From Aggregicoccus sp. 17bor-14 (GTDB taxonomy: Bacteria; Myxococcota; Myxococcia; Myxococcales; Myxococcaceae): a DNA stretch of 64,000 nt. A program made the position numbers and the translations under genes. This document shows, piece by piece, positions 51,679 to 60,381 of this stretch. The notes beneath the pieces were generated by a model, which did not search any database, was not told the DNA's origin, and saw nothing but the letters and a program-made list of their open reading frames with translations. Where the stretch lies: assembly GCF_009659535.1 (NCBI RefSeq), contig NZ_VJZZ01000010.1, forward strand, positions 232,071 through 296,070, written 5' to 3'. Each line of letters begins with the position of its first letter. Position 1 is the first letter of the stretch.

Positions 51679-52446
51679 TCAGCGGAAGTCGCGCCGGTTG
51701 AAGATGGCGATCGCGAGCACGCAGAGCAGCGCCGAGTACGCCACGCCGTACCCGATGCCGGACAGCGCCGTGCCCAGCGGGACGTCCGCGCCGTAGGCGG
51801 CGAGGGGCCGGAAGTTCATCCGCTCGAGGTTGGGGAGGACGTAGTAGATCGCCTTGCCCATCCCGCGCAGCAGCGCGCTCTCCGAGCGCTGGGCGAACAG
51901 GTAGATGTCACCGGACAGGTGGCCCGCGAAGTAGAGGCCCACGGTGGCGATGGCGGACACCATCTGGCTCGCGAAGGTGGAGAAGAAGAAGCCCGCCGAG
52001 GTGAGCACCAGCAGCTCGAACCACAGCGCCACCACCGCCCAGAGCTGGGTCGTGGTGATGGGGGTGCGGTAGAGCGCCAGCTGGGCGAAGAAGACCACCG
52101 TCATCGCGACGAGGAGCACCGCGAGCGTGAGCATGTTGCCGCACAGGCGCGCGAGCAGGAACTGCGCGCGCGACATGGGCTTGGAGACGACGAGGAAGAT
52201 GGTGCGGCGGTCGATCTCCCGGCTCAGCAGCCCGCACGCCAGGAAGATGGCCAGGAACACCAGGATGAGGCTCATCATCCCCAGGCCGAAGTCGGTGAGG
52301 ACGCGGTCCACCGTCGCCACCGTCACCTCGGTCACGAGGCTGGAGGAGAACAGCACCACCGCGGCGAAGGCCGCCACCGCGACCGTGACGCGGTTGCGCC
52401 GCGCCTCGCGAAAGCCGTTCAACACCATTGCGCCAAAGCCGCTCAT
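51679..52446 (-). CDS. pilI: ABC transporter permease PilI
   Basis: 255 aa with six membrane segments (about 20-38, 50-75, 105-130, 138-160, 165-185, 232-250), the ABC-2 type permease plan. A cytoplasmic ACGLLSREIDRRTIFLVVSK loop contains the pattern that contacts the ATPase. In M. xanthus pilG-H-I form a transporter needed for pili; its substrate is unknown. The ATG overlaps the pilH stop (ATGA). Here the gene is leftward and is the last of pilA-G-H-I. Confidence 0.9.
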   Translation of the reverse strand: MSGFGAMVLNGFREARRNRVTVAVAAFAAVVLFSSSLVTEVTVATVDRVLTDFGLGMMSLILVFLAIFLACGLLSREIDRRTIFLVVSKPMSRAQFLLARLCGNMLTLAVLLVAMTVVFFAQLALYRTPITTTQLWAVVALWFELLVLTSAGFFFSTFASQMVSAIATVGLYFAGHLSGDIYLFAQRSESALLRGMGKAIYYVLPNLERMNFRPLAAYGADVPLGTALSGIGYGVAYSALLCVLAIAIFNRRDFR

Positions 52447-53432
52447 CCGCTGATGTCTCCGCCGACTGCCGTGGGGCGGCCGGCCTCCTGGACGGCTGCC
52501 ATGAAAAGGTCCTCGAGCGAGTGCCTCGAGGGCTCGACGCGGGTCACGCGCCCTCCGGCCGCGAGCACCGTGCCGAGCACCTGCTGCACGTGCTCGCCCC
52601 GGACGCGCAGCACCAGGTGGCCGTCCACGCGCTGGGCCGACTCGACGGGCGCCCCGAGGCGCTCGCTCTGCTCTGCGCCGAGGCCCTCGACCACCACCTC
52701 GGAGGTGGGCGCGCTGCCGTCCGCGAGCAGCTCGCTCACGCTGCCCTCGCGCCGCTGCCGCCCTCCCACCACCATCACCACCCGGTCGCAGAGCGCCTCG
52801 ACGTCCGGGATGATGTGGGTGCAGAAGAGGATGGTCGTGCCCTTCGCGCGCTCGGCGAGGATGAGGTCGCGCATCTGCCGGCGGCCGATGGGGTCCAGCC
52901 CGGAGGTGGGCTCATCCAGGATGAGCAGCTTGGGGCGCCCCACCAGCGCCTGCGCGAGCGCCACGCGCTGCACCATGCCCTTGGAGTAGCGGCGGATCTG
53001 CAGGCGCTCGGCCTTGCCGATGTCCACCGCGCCGAGCGACTCGCGCACGCGCAGGTCGAGCTCGTGGCCGCTCAGCCCCGCGAGCCTTCCGGCCAGCGTC
53101 ACGAACTCCCGCCCCGTCAGGTACTCGTAGGGCGTGGGGTTCTCGGGGAGGAAGCCGACCAGCCGGCGCGCCTCGGGATCCTGCGGCGCGCGCCCGAAGA
53201 TGCGGGCCTCGCCGCTCGTCGGGCGCACCAGGTTCATCAGGATCTTGATCGTCGTGGACTTGCCGGCGCCGTTCGGGCCCAGCAGCCCGTACACCTGGCC
53301 CGCCTCGACGCGCAGGTTCATGTCCTGCAACGCGCGCACCGTGCGGTTCATCCAGAAGCCCACGCGGTAGGTCTTCGAGAGCCCGCGGCCCTCGATCGGG
53401 GCCTGGCCCCACTCTGCGCTGTCCTTCACCAC
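52443..53432 (-). CDS. pilH: ABC transporter ATPase PilH
   Basis: 329 aa from the first of two GTG codons at 53432, picked for GGAGAG 7-8 nt upstream; a TTG at 53477 overlapping pilG is an alternative. Walker A GPNGAGKS (52-59), Q-loop, signature RYSKGMVQRVALAQAL (with SKGM in place of SGGQ), Walker B LLILDEPTSGLDP and H-loop His in FCTHIIPD. A C-terminal domain of about 100 residues follows. Role: drives the PilG/H/I transporter. Confidence 0.93.
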   Translation of the reverse strand: MVKDSAEWGQAPIEGRGLSKTYRVGFWMNRTVRALQDMNLRVEAGQVYGLLGPNGAGKSTTIKILMNLVRPTSGEARIFGRAPQDPEARRLVGFLPENPTPYEYLTGREFVTLAGRLAGLSGHELDLRVRESLGAVDIGKAERLQIRRYSKGMVQRVALAQALVGRPKLLILDEPTSGLDPIGRRQMRDLILAERAKGTTILFCTHIIPDVEALCDRVVMVVGGRQRREGSVSELLADGSAPTSEVVVEGLGAEQSERLGAPVESAQRVDGHLVLRVRGEHVQQVLGTVLAAGGRVTRVEPSRHSLEDLFMAAVQEAGRPTAVGGDISG

Positions 53433-53478
53433 AGCTGCGCTCTCCGTGGCTCGTTCGTCATGGTCATCCTGGTTCAAG

Positions 53479-54378
53479 TCAATTCTGGGGCGCCTGCTCC
53501 GAGGCGGTCTTGGGCGGGGCGCGCAGGTTCTCGTCCTCGTGCAGCTCGAGCCGGGCCTTGGCGGCGGTGGAGTGCGAGCGCCCCTCGGCGTCGACGTAGA
53601 AGTCTCCTCCGAGGGGATCGGCCGGGAGCGCCTGCAGCTGCCCCCGCTCCACGAGCTCTGCGGGCGTGCGCGGCAGCCGGCCCTCGCGATCGCGGAAGCG
53701 GGCGACCTCGCGGTCGAGCCCCTGCAGCACCTGCTCCTGCTGGATCTCCAGCACGCGATGCTCGAAGAACTCGCGCGTCTCCGGCTCGGCGGCGGTGTCG
53801 CGCAGGTAGGCCGCCAGGGCGAGGCCCGCGTCGAAGTTGCCGGACTGGGCGTACAGGCGCGTGGCGAGCGCCGACACGAAGGGGGGCGCGAACGGAGACT
53901 GGCTGAGCCGGTGGAGGATGTCCGCCGCGGCCCGGTACTGGTGGTCGAAGAAGATGAGGTTGTGCGCGAGCGTGAACTCGATCTGGTAGTCACCGGGCAC
54001 GTTGCGCGCGCCCTTGCGCAGCAGGCGCGTGGACTCGTCGGTGTTCACGAAGTTCTGGCGGCCCTTGTCGAAGGGGATGGCCACCCCGGCGAAGCTGTAG
54101 ACGCGCACGAACTTGGGGTCCAGGTCCGTGACGAGGTCCGCGTAGGGGTAGATGTCGCGGTAGTCCGCCGCGGTCTGGGCGCGACCGATCTGGTTGATGG
54201 TCAGCAGCCAGTAGTAGTCCGCGATCAGGTGCTGGTGCGCGGCGCCCACCGCGTGGAGGAAGTCCACCCGCGGGAGCATGGGCCTGTCGCGTCCGGGGCG
54301 GGCGCGCTCCGGCGGCGCCGAGAGCAGCAGCAGCGAGAGGAGGGAACCTGCGAGGACGACCCAGGAGGGGAGGGGCAT
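53479..54378 (-). CDS. pilG: PilG, pilus-associated protein
   Basis: 299 aa. One N-terminal membrane anchor (about 4-22), then a long periplasmic or cytoplasmic helical part with ADYYWLLTINQIGRAQTAAD and DIYPYADLVTDLDPKFVRVY, TPR-like helices to about 215, and a C-terminal part with a GspG-like LPADPLGGDFYVDAEGR segment. The latter resembles the C-terminal region of major pseudopilins, although no N-terminal prepilin signal is present. Required for pilus assembly in M. xanthus. Assignment rests on order pilA-G-H-I and the TPR/ABC context. Confidence 0.85.
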   Translation of the reverse strand: MPLPSWVVLAGSLLSLLLLSAPPERARPGRDRPMLPRVDFLHAVGAAHQHLIADYYWLLTINQIGRAQTAADYRDIYPYADLVTDLDPKFVRVYSFAGVAIPFDKGRQNFVNTDESTRLLRKGARNVPGDYQIEFTLAHNLIFFDHQYRAAADILHRLSQSPFAPPFVSALATRLYAQSGNFDAGLALAAYLRDTAAEPETREFFEHRVLEIQQEQVLQGLDREVARFRDREGRLPRTPAELVERGQLQALPADPLGGDFYVDAEGRSHSTAAKARLELHEDENLRAPPKTASEQAPQN

Positions 54379-54436
54379 GGCTCACAAAAAGCAACGCGGG
54401 GAGGCCGATGATCGACCCCCCCGCGCACTCTACGAT

Positions 54437-54455
54437 GAAACGGTCAGCCCGTTTC
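54437..54455 (-). other. hairpin between pilA and pilG
   Basis: GAAACGG (54437-54443) pairs perfectly with CCGTTTC (54449-54455) around TCAGC. It lies 48 bp downstream of the pilA stop and 59 bp upstream of pilG. There is no T tract, so it may slow rather than end transcription, or protect the abundant pilA mRNA and uncouple it from pilG-H-I. Confidence 0.5.
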
Positions 54456-54502
54456 GGTGGAGAAGGTGCCCGGCTCGCGCCGAGCGACCGTCCCCTCGGT
54501 TA

Positions 54503-55084
54503 CTACTGGTCGCAGGAGACGTCGTTCAGCGGGTTCACCGGCGCGCCGGCGGTGCCGGAGGAGTCGCCACCGCAGGTCGCGGCGGTCGCGGCGACGGTGT
54601 CGGAGGCGAGCACCCAGGCGTCCGCCACGCTGTCGTTGTCAACGTTGCCGTAGGCGGCGACCGCGAACTGGCCGTTCGGGCCGGCGCTCGCGCCGATGGC
54701 GCTCAGCGGCGCGGTGATGGTCACCGGGGTGATGTTCGGCTGGGTGTTGAAGCGCACGGTGTCCTGGGGGATGCAGGACTGGTTCGCGGTGGTCAGGGTG
54801 TTCCAGGTGCAGGCGGCCGCCATGGAGTAGCTGTAGCGGTTGCCCTTCTCAGGAGAGAAGCCGATGTCGGTGAACTTCGCCGAGTAGGTGTCCTTCTCGC
54901 CGTACACCGACTTCTGGGCGGTGAAGATCGCCTTCAGGTTGGTCTTCGCCTCGCTCTGCTTGGAGCGCGCCTGGAACTTGATGAAGTTCGGGATGGCGAT
55001 GGCAGCGAGGATGCCGATGATCGCGACGACGATCATGAGCTCGATGAGGGTAAAGCCGCGGGTCTTACGGAGCTTGCTGAACAT
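54503..55084 (-). CDS. pilA: major type IV pilin PilA
   Basis: 193 aa. Short prepilin leader MFSKLRKTRG, cleaved before Phe11 by PilD, then the pilin signature FTLIELMIVVAIIGILAAIAI with the conserved Glu at +5. The mature protein is about 183 aa, with the M. xanthus-type alphaC segment FQARSKQSEAKTNLKAIF. Four Cys residues in the globular part suggest two disulfide loops. The C-terminus ends NPLNDVSCDQ. AGGAG precedes the ATG, and a sigma-54 promoter lies 57 bp upstream. Confidence 0.97.
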   Translation of the reverse strand: MFSKLRKTRGFTLIELMIVVAIIGILAAIAIPNFIKFQARSKQSEAKTNLKAIFTAQKSVYGEKDTYSAKFTDIGFSPEKGNRYSYSMAAACTWNTLTTANQSCIPQDTVRFNTQPNITPVTITAPLSAIGASAGPNGQFAVAAYGNVDNDSVADAWVLASDTVAATAATCGGDSSGTAGAPVNPLNDVSCDQ

Positions 55085-55140
55085 GGGGGACTCCTGGGGG
55101 GAGGGAAACGGGCGGGTCTGCCTGAGTCGGGGGACGGCAT

Positions 55141-55156
55141 TGCACGGCAGGTGCCA
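55141..55156 (-). promoter_or_regulatory. sigma-54 (-24/-12) promoter of pilA
   Basis: The minus strand reads TGGCACCTGCCGTGCA. Against the consensus TGGCACG-N4-TTGCA it has the full -24 block TGGCAC and the -12 block TGCA, with correct 12-nt spacing from GG to GC. The predicted start of transcription is near 55130. PilR, encoded at 50290, is the expected activator. Confidence 0.85.
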
Positions 55157-55222
55157 GGCTCTCCGCGCGCTGTGCCTCACGACGATCCAGGGACTTGGGC
55201 CGCGAGGGGGGTCGGGGAGGGA

Positions 55223-55248
55223 GGGTGAATCGCCAATTTTTGTCACCC
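55223..55248 (-). promoter_or_regulatory. candidate PilR upstream activating site
   Basis: GGGTGA (55223-55228) and TCACCC (55243-55248) form a perfect 6-bp inverted repeat around an AT-rich centre. It lies about 93-118 bp upstream of the predicted pilA transcription start, a normal distance for an NtrC-type enhancer. The sequence of the M. xanthus PilR site is not known to me, so this is a position-based guess. Confidence 0.4.
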
Positions 55249-55399
55249 GGGGTGCCCAAAAGCGTCCAGAAGCGCCGTGCGGAAGGGCGAGGCTCTGCGC
55301 GGATGTGCCTCGAGGTGCGCGCCTGACGCGACTGTGTGCGTGGAGCGCGCCCCTGCGACGCCGCGCGTGATACCCAGTCGGCGCATGAAAGGTGCGTCG

Positions 55400-57682
55400 A
55401 TGCCGTCGCGAGTGCTGCAGCGCTGGGGCGGGCTCCTGAGCGTGGTCGGCCTGTGGGCCCTCTTCTTCGCTCCGCACCTCTTGAGCGACGGGGTGCCGTA
55501 CTACCGCGACCAGCTCGTCACGCTCATCCCCATCCGGCACTACCTGCATGAGCGGCTGCTCTCCGGCGAGCTCCCCATGTGGTACCCGTTCGAGTCGCTC
55601 GGCGTCCCCTTCATCGGGCAGATCGTCACCGCGACCTTCCATCCGCAGACGCTGCTCTTCTTGCCGCTCTCGCCGGCGCTGGCGGTGAAGTTCAACCTGC
55701 TCGGGGGCTACCTGCTCGGCGCAGGGGGCGCCTACGCGCTGTGCCGGGCGCTGGGCAGCACGAGGCCTGCCGCGCTCTGCGGCGCGTGCGCGCTCGGCTT
55801 CGGCGGCTACGCCCTCGGCGTCTCGAACAACCTCGTCTACCTGATGGGGCTCGCCACGCTGCCCTGGGTGGCGTGGGCTTCGCTGCGGGTAACGGGGACG
55901 CGCCGGCTCGCGGATGCGGCCCTGTTGATGGTGGCCTGGGCGCTGGTGTTCCTCGCCGGGGACGCGCAGATGTTCGCCTTCTGCCCCCTGCTGATGCTCG
56001 CGGCGCTGTGCGTGCACGGAGTGACTCGCCGCAGCATCGCGCTGCTGGCGCTCGCCGGCGTGGGGACGCTACTGCTCATCAGCGCCGAGCTGCTCCCGGC
56101 GCTCGCGGTGAGTGGTGAGTCGATGCGGGGGCTCGGAGAGGTCTCCACGACCCTGGGGCGCACCTGGGCCCTGCACCCGCTGCGCGTGCCCGAGCTGCTC
56201 ATCCCGGGCTACGTGCCCGATGCCTTCCGCAACCAGATGGTCGCGGAGGTGTTCAGCGGCCGCGGCGCGCTGTGGAGCACGACGGTGTTCGCCGGCGCGC
56301 TCGTGGTGCTGCTGACGGCAGTGGGCCTCAGCGTGCGCAGCCGCGCCACCTGGGCCTTCGGAGGCATCGCCCTGCTGGGCCTGTGGCTCTCGCTGGGCGA
56401 CTACGGCGGGCTGCTCCCGCTGACGTGGAAGCTGCTGCCCCTGCTCTCGAAGTTCCGCTTCCCGGAGAAATACCTCGCGCTCTTCTGGCTGGGGCTCGCG
56501 CCGCTGGTAGCGCTGGGGGCAGACGCGCTCGCGGCGCGGCGGCGGCCCGCGGTGCTCGCGGCCGCAGGGGCCGCGGCCGGGTGCGCCGTGCTGGCGGCGC
56601 TCGCCTGGAACGGGGTGCTGGGGCCCGCCGTCTGGCGCGTGGCGGGAAGCTCGCTCACCGCTCCCCTGGCGGGGGCCGTGTCGTCGGCGTGGGGGCGGGG
56701 CCTCGCCTGCTCCGCGGGCTTTCTCGCCGCGGCCGCGGCGCTGATCTGGGCGAGCGGGCGTCGCGCGCGAGTCCTCTGGCTGCTGCCGCTGCTCGTCTTC
56801 GCAGAGCTGCTGCACGGCAATGGGGCGCATCTCCCGCTCGTGTCACCCGCGGAGCTCGAGGCGCCCAACGCCTTCGCAACGACGGTGCTGGAGGCTGCCG
56901 GCGGCGCGCGGCCCGCGGACCGCGCGACGCGGCTCGCGCGCCTGGACGTCCCCTCCACGGTGACGCTCGGAGGAGGCGAGCTGTGGGTGCGCGCCATGCG
57001 CCAGGCGCTGCGGGTGGACTCCAATGGCCCGGACCTCGTCGCCGTCTTCGGGACGAACCTGCCGGCGACCCCTGCCCGCTACGGCATCCTCTTCGGCTCC
57101 TCCTCCGAGCAGGCCGCCCCCTGGGCTCCTGCCTTCAACGGCTGCTTCTGGACGGTCTCCCTCTCGGAGCCGCTGCCCTCGGGCCTGGAGCTGGTGTCGC
57201 GTCAGGACGCGCTGGGCATGGGGCTCGCGCGAGGCGCATGCCTGCCTCGCGCGTACGTGGCAGGAGCGGTGCCCGCAGGCGACATGTGGCAGGCGCTGCG
57301 GCGACTGCGGGCCGGCCTGCCGCCTGGCATGGCCGTCGTCGAGGGAGCACCGGCGCTCGCGTCGACGGCGGGAGAGGTGCAGTGGCTCGAGCTGCACCCC
57401 GAGCGCCTGCGGCTCGCCGCCCGGGCCCCCCGCCCTTCGGTGCTCGTCATCAACGACCAGTTCGCGCGCGGCTGGAGCGCGTTCCTGGACGGCGCGGCGG
57501 TGCCGCTGCTGCCTGCCAACGTGGCGGCGCGTGCGCTGCCGCTGCCACCGGGCGAGCATGAGGTGGAGCTGCGCTACGCCACCCCGAACCTGGGGTGGGG
57601 CCTGACGCTCAGCGCCGTGGGTTTGCTGCTCGCACTGGCGCTGGTCATCCTCGGGTCGCGCCCGCTCGGCGCCCGGCAATGA
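55400..57682 (+). CDS. YfhO-type multi-membrane protein (first copy)
   Basis: 760 aa from the ATG at 55400, selected for AAAGGT 6 nt upstream; an ATG at 55385 would add 5 residues. About 12 membrane segments. YfhO traits: an early YYRDQLVTLIPIRHY loop, the SKFRFPEKYLALFWLG segment, and a C-terminal soluble beta domain (VLVINDQFARGWSAFLDGAA, PPGEHEVELRY). YfhO proteins are GT-C-like membrane proteins implicated in glycosylation of lipoteichoic acid or other wall polymers. A homologue of similar form lies at 61523. The 3' end overlaps the opposing methyltransferase gene by 38 bp. Confidence 0.78.
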   Translation: MPSRVLQRWGGLLSVVGLWALFFAPHLLSDGVPYYRDQLVTLIPIRHYLHERLLSGELPMWYPFESLGVPFIGQIVTATFHPQTLLFLPLSPALAVKFNLLGGYLLGAGGAYALCRALGSTRPAALCGACALGFGGYALGVSNNLVYLMGLATLPWVAWASLRVTGTRRLADAALLMVAWALVFLAGDAQMFAFCPLLMLAALCVHGVTRRSIALLALAGVGTLLLISAELLPALAVSGESMRGLGEVSTTLGRTWALHPLRVPELLIPGYVPDAFRNQMVAEVFSGRGALWSTTVFAGALVVLLTAVGLSVRSRATWAFGGIALLGLWLSLGDYGGLLPLTWKLLPLLSKFRFPEKYLALFWLGLAPLVALGADALAARRRPAVLAAAGAAAGCAVLAALAWNGVLGPAVWRVAGSSLTAPLAGAVSSAWGRGLACSAGFLAAAAALIWASGRRARVLWLLPLLVFAELLHGNGAHLPLVSPAELEAPNAFATTVLEAAGGARPADRATRLARLDVPSTVTLGGGELWVRAMRQALRVDSNGPDLVAVFGTNLPATPARYGILFGSSSEQAAPWAPAFNGCFWTVSLSEPLPSGLELVSRQDALGMGLARGACLPRAYVAGAVPAGDMWQALRRLRAGLPPGMAVVEGAPALASTAGEVQWLELHPERLRLAARAPRPSVLVINDQFARGWSAFLDGAAVPLLPANVAARALPLPPGEHEVELRYATPNLGWGLTLSAVGLLLALALVILGSRPLGARQ

Positions 57683-58403
57683 CCAGATAGCGGTTGTCCA
57701 GGCCCGTGCGAAGCGTCTGGAGGGCTCGGCCCATCGCCATGCGGGGATGGCGGAGGTAGTAGCCGACCAGGTTCGAGCGGAGCTGGTACGAGCGGCTCGA
57801 CCCGGTGCGGATCCTCAGGAGATTGCGGAGGGACACTCGCTGCCGCTGGCGCAGCTCGTCGACGATCTCGAGACCTGCATCCTGGAACATCCGCCGGAAC
57901 TGCGCTTCGGTGAAATCCGAGAGGTGGTACGGGTTCACGTCACTCGAAAGAGTCGTGGGGACGGATGCGATGAGCATCCCGCCCGGTGCCACCATCTCGA
58001 CCAGGCGCCGGAAGAGCCGGGCCGGATCTGCGACATGCTCGATCGTCTCGAGACTCACCACCACGTCGAAGGGGGCTGGCGGCGTGAATTCGAACGCGTC
58101 CGCACACACGAACGAGAGGTTCTCGGACGCATAGGTGCGCTTGGCATGCGCGATCGCCTCGCTGGAGAGGTCGGCGCCCAGGACCTCCGCAGCGCCGGCC
58201 TTCGCGAGCAGCGCGCTTCCGTAGCCGACGCCGCACGCCAGATCCAGCACCCTGCGGGCTCGGACGTGGCCCGAGGCGAATTCGTAGCGCTGCAAGTGGG
58301 TGAGCAGCGTGGTGCGCTCGAGCGGGTTCTCCGAGGACAGGAGCTCGGGGATGATCCGCTCGAGGTCGAAGCGGGGGGCGCCCTTCGGGTCTAGTTCGTC
58401 CAT
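57645..58403 (-). CDS. SAM-dependent methyltransferase
   Basis: 252 aa. Rossmann-type class I fold: VLDLACGVGYGSALLAKAGA (motif I), DLSSEAIAHAKRTY, and FDVVVSLETIEHVADPARLF (post-I region as in UbiG-like enzymes). The C-terminal 60 residues are basic. Substrate unknown; it is last in a leftward operon with sugar-transfer genes, so a glycan or glycolipid acceptor is possible. The start overlaps the upstream GT-C gene by 13 bp. Codon use is looser than in the pil region. Confidence 0.85.
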   Translation of the reverse strand: MDELDPKGAPRFDLERIIPELLSSENPLERTTLLTHLQRYEFASGHVRARRVLDLACGVGYGSALLAKAGAAEVLGADLSSEAIAHAKRTYASENLSFVCADAFEFTPPAPFDVVVSLETIEHVADPARLFRRLVEMVAPGGMLIASVPTTLSSDVNPYHLSDFTEAQFRRMFQDAGLEIVDELRQRQRVSLRNLLRIRTGSSRSYQLRSNLVGYYLRHPRMAMGRALQTLRTGLDNRYLVIAGRRAGATRG

Positions 58404-59986
58404 CTCAATACCTCGATTCTTTCGTCTGGCTCTCCGAAGGACTGCACCGCTCGGAGATGGGAGGACACGCTGGAGAGGGCTGGGCACGGCGAATCGACCG
58501 GGTAGACGACGAGGTAGTCGATCGGCAGATGTTCGAAGAGCTTCTGCATCTGGGCCGCGCTGTCCTGGCACCACATCCAGTGGATTCCTACATCCGTCCA
58601 GAGGGAGAGCTGCTGAGCTCTCGTCGTCAGCACGACGACCGGGGGAGACTGCGCGTTGAGCCACTGCGCCAGCTGTTGCTCGGCGCGGGTGCTCAGGTCC
58701 GGCTGCTGCCGCCTCGCATTGTCGTGGGTTTTCGCGGCGCTGCTCGCGGCCGCGAGCACGACGATGACCATTGATGCCAGGCGCAGGCTCCGGCGTTGGT
58801 CGACCCCGAGGACGGCGAGCGCCGCGACGATGAGGAAGATGAAGCCCAGCCCGTGGCGGTACCCGAAAAGCCACTCCTGGAAGAACGACGCGTGGGCTGC
58901 GTGCACGGGAGCGATGGAGACCGCCCCCGCTACCAGCAAGGCGAGCAGCAGCGCCCGCGCCTCGCGAGGGAGGCGTGCCACGTGCTGACGGGCCGGGCGG
59001 GACCAGGTGAGCGCGACGAGCAGCGCGAGGGGCGGCAGATACGCCGCGATGCTGAAGGAGGAGACGTAGGAGTTCTGGCTGTTCGAGTCGAACGCCACCG
59101 CCACGCCTCGCAGTCGGTCGATCACCCAGGAAAGGGTGTTGGGCGTTTCGACCAGCCATCGGAAGGGCTCGAGCTCCGGAGTCTGCCGGAACGCGGCGAA
59201 GTCGATCATGATCTGCGGCGTCACCGTGCCGACGGCGTCGTAGAGCAGCGCTGCCTCGAACACGATGCCCAGGGCCGCGGCCAGACCGCAGGCCAGCAGG
59301 CACCGGCCACGCGTCCCTGGCGCCCGGCCCAGCGCAAGGCCTGCGAGCGGCACGGCGACGAACCCCAGCAGCTGGGAGCGCGTCAGATACGCAAGCCCGC
59401 AGAGCGCTCCAGCGGCTGCCGACCAGAGCAGTTCCGAGCGCCGGGTGTCCGCCCCCAGGGCACGGTCCGTGGCGAGCAGCACGCCGAAGCAGAGCGCGAA
59501 CGCCAGCGCCTCGGTGTAGGGCAGGGAGGTGTAGTGGAAGAAGATCCAGTTGCTCCCGAACAGGCACGTGACGAGGTGCGCGAAGCGGATGTCGAGCCCC
59601 CCGATGCGCAGCGCAGCGGGCACCTCGAGTCGGTGCTCGAGCCGCCGGGTCACGAAGTAGAGCAGCACCAGGTCCAGCAGGAAGAGTGCTTCTGGAAGGA
59701 GCTCGGCCACCCGCCGCAGGCCGAAGAGCCGGCCCGCCGTGCCCAGCAGGGCCGGCCAGAGGGGGTAGACGGTCGCAGCGTGAGGAAGCGGCTTCAGGCC
59801 CTGATGGTAGAGCGAGACGCTGGTCTTGAATCCCTCACCCTGCGAGACGTGGCGCGCAATCTGGAAGTAGTAGTTCCCGTCCGTACTCCGCGAGCCGAGC
59901 ATCGGTGAGTACGCGAACTTCGCTGCCGCGGCCGTCAGCACCAGGCCGAGCAACAGCGCCAGCTCACCTCGTGCGCGGCAGCTCAT
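58391..59986 (-). CDS. GT-C type membrane protein (putative glycosyltransferase)
   Basis: 531 aa from the ATG at 59986, with AAAGGT just upstream. About eleven membrane segments. The first loop has RSTDGNYYFQIARHV, with Asp and Tyr placed as in GT-C catalytic loops, and the end is a soluble domain of about 110 residues (PPVVVLTTRAQQLSLWTD, DYLVVYPVDSPCPALS). The exact GT family is not recognised. It overlaps the DUF2304 gene by 23 nt at the start and the methyltransferase by 13 nt at the end, so it is translated as part of a tight operon. Confidence 0.7.
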   Translation of the reverse strand: MSCRARGELALLLGLVLTAAAAKFAYSPMLGSRSTDGNYYFQIARHVSQGEGFKTSVSLYHQGLKPLPHAATVYPLWPALLGTAGRLFGLRRVAELLPEALFLLDLVLLYFVTRRLEHRLEVPAALRIGGLDIRFAHLVTCLFGSNWIFFHYTSLPYTEALAFALCFGVLLATDRALGADTRRSELLWSAAAGALCGLAYLTRSQLLGFVAVPLAGLALGRAPGTRGRCLLACGLAAALGIVFEAALLYDAVGTVTPQIMIDFAAFRQTPELEPFRWLVETPNTLSWVIDRLRGVAVAFDSNSQNSYVSSFSIAAYLPPLALLVALTWSRPARQHVARLPREARALLLALLVAGAVSIAPVHAAHASFFQEWLFGYRHGLGFIFLIVAALAVLGVDQRRSLRLASMVIVVLAAASSAAKTHDNARRQQPDLSTRAEQQLAQWLNAQSPPVVVLTTRAQQLSLWTDVGIHWMWCQDSAAQMQKLFEHLPIDYLVVYPVDSPCPALSSVSSHLRAVQSFGEPDERIEVLRWTN

Positions 59987-60353
59987 GGACCTTTCCCGGA
60001 TGGCCCTCGCTCGGCGGCGGCGCACTCTCCGAGGGCTTCGCGCTGGCGCGGAGCATGGCCAGCTCGCGCACCAGCGTCTTGAGCTGACCCTCGAGCTCGG
60101 TGAACTTGGTGTAGTAGTGCAGGACGATGAAGAGCAGGCTGATCTCGACGAGGTAGGTCACGAGGTCCGAACCACGGCCTACGCCGACCGCTCGCGCCAC
60201 CGTCGTCGTGACGTCCGGGAACAGCACCAGGCTCGCCGAGCCTCCGAGCAGCGCCAAGACGACGGCGATGTGGACCGGCACTTTCGTGCGACGCAGAAAT
60301 GCGTAGTAGCCGATGAGCGCGAGCCCCGTCAGGAGCAAGAGGCGGATGAGCAT
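59964..60353 (-). CDS. DUF2304 membrane protein
   Basis: 129 aa. Three hydrophobic segments (about 3-20, 27-47, 67-85), then a coiled-coil-like EGQLKTLVRELAMLRASAK and a polar tail. The middle loop SLVLFPDVTTTVARAVGVGR and the YLVEISLLFIVLHYYTKFTEL segment fit the DUF2304 pattern. DUF2304 genes usually sit beside GT2 glycosyltransferases of the dolichyl-phosphate-mannose type, as here. Likely accessory membrane subunit. Confidence 0.82.
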   Translation of the reverse strand: MLIRLLLLTGLALIGYYAFLRRTKVPVHIAVVLALLGGSASLVLFPDVTTTVARAVGVGRGSDLVTYLVEISLLFIVLHYYTKFTELEGQLKTLVRELAMLRASAKPSESAPPPSEGHPGKVHELPRTR

Positions 60354-60381
60354 GGGGGGGGTGGGCCCGGGGGCAGCGAGG

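Larger units (their letters stand above)
55085..55399. other. pilA promoter and divergent region
   Basis: 315 bp without a gene. It holds the pilA leader (about 46 nt), the sigma-54 element at 55141-55156 and a distal inverted repeat at 55223-55248. The rightward YfhO gene has no clear promoter here; a weak TGATAC at 55367-55372 is the only -10-like hexamer close to it. Confidence 0.55.
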
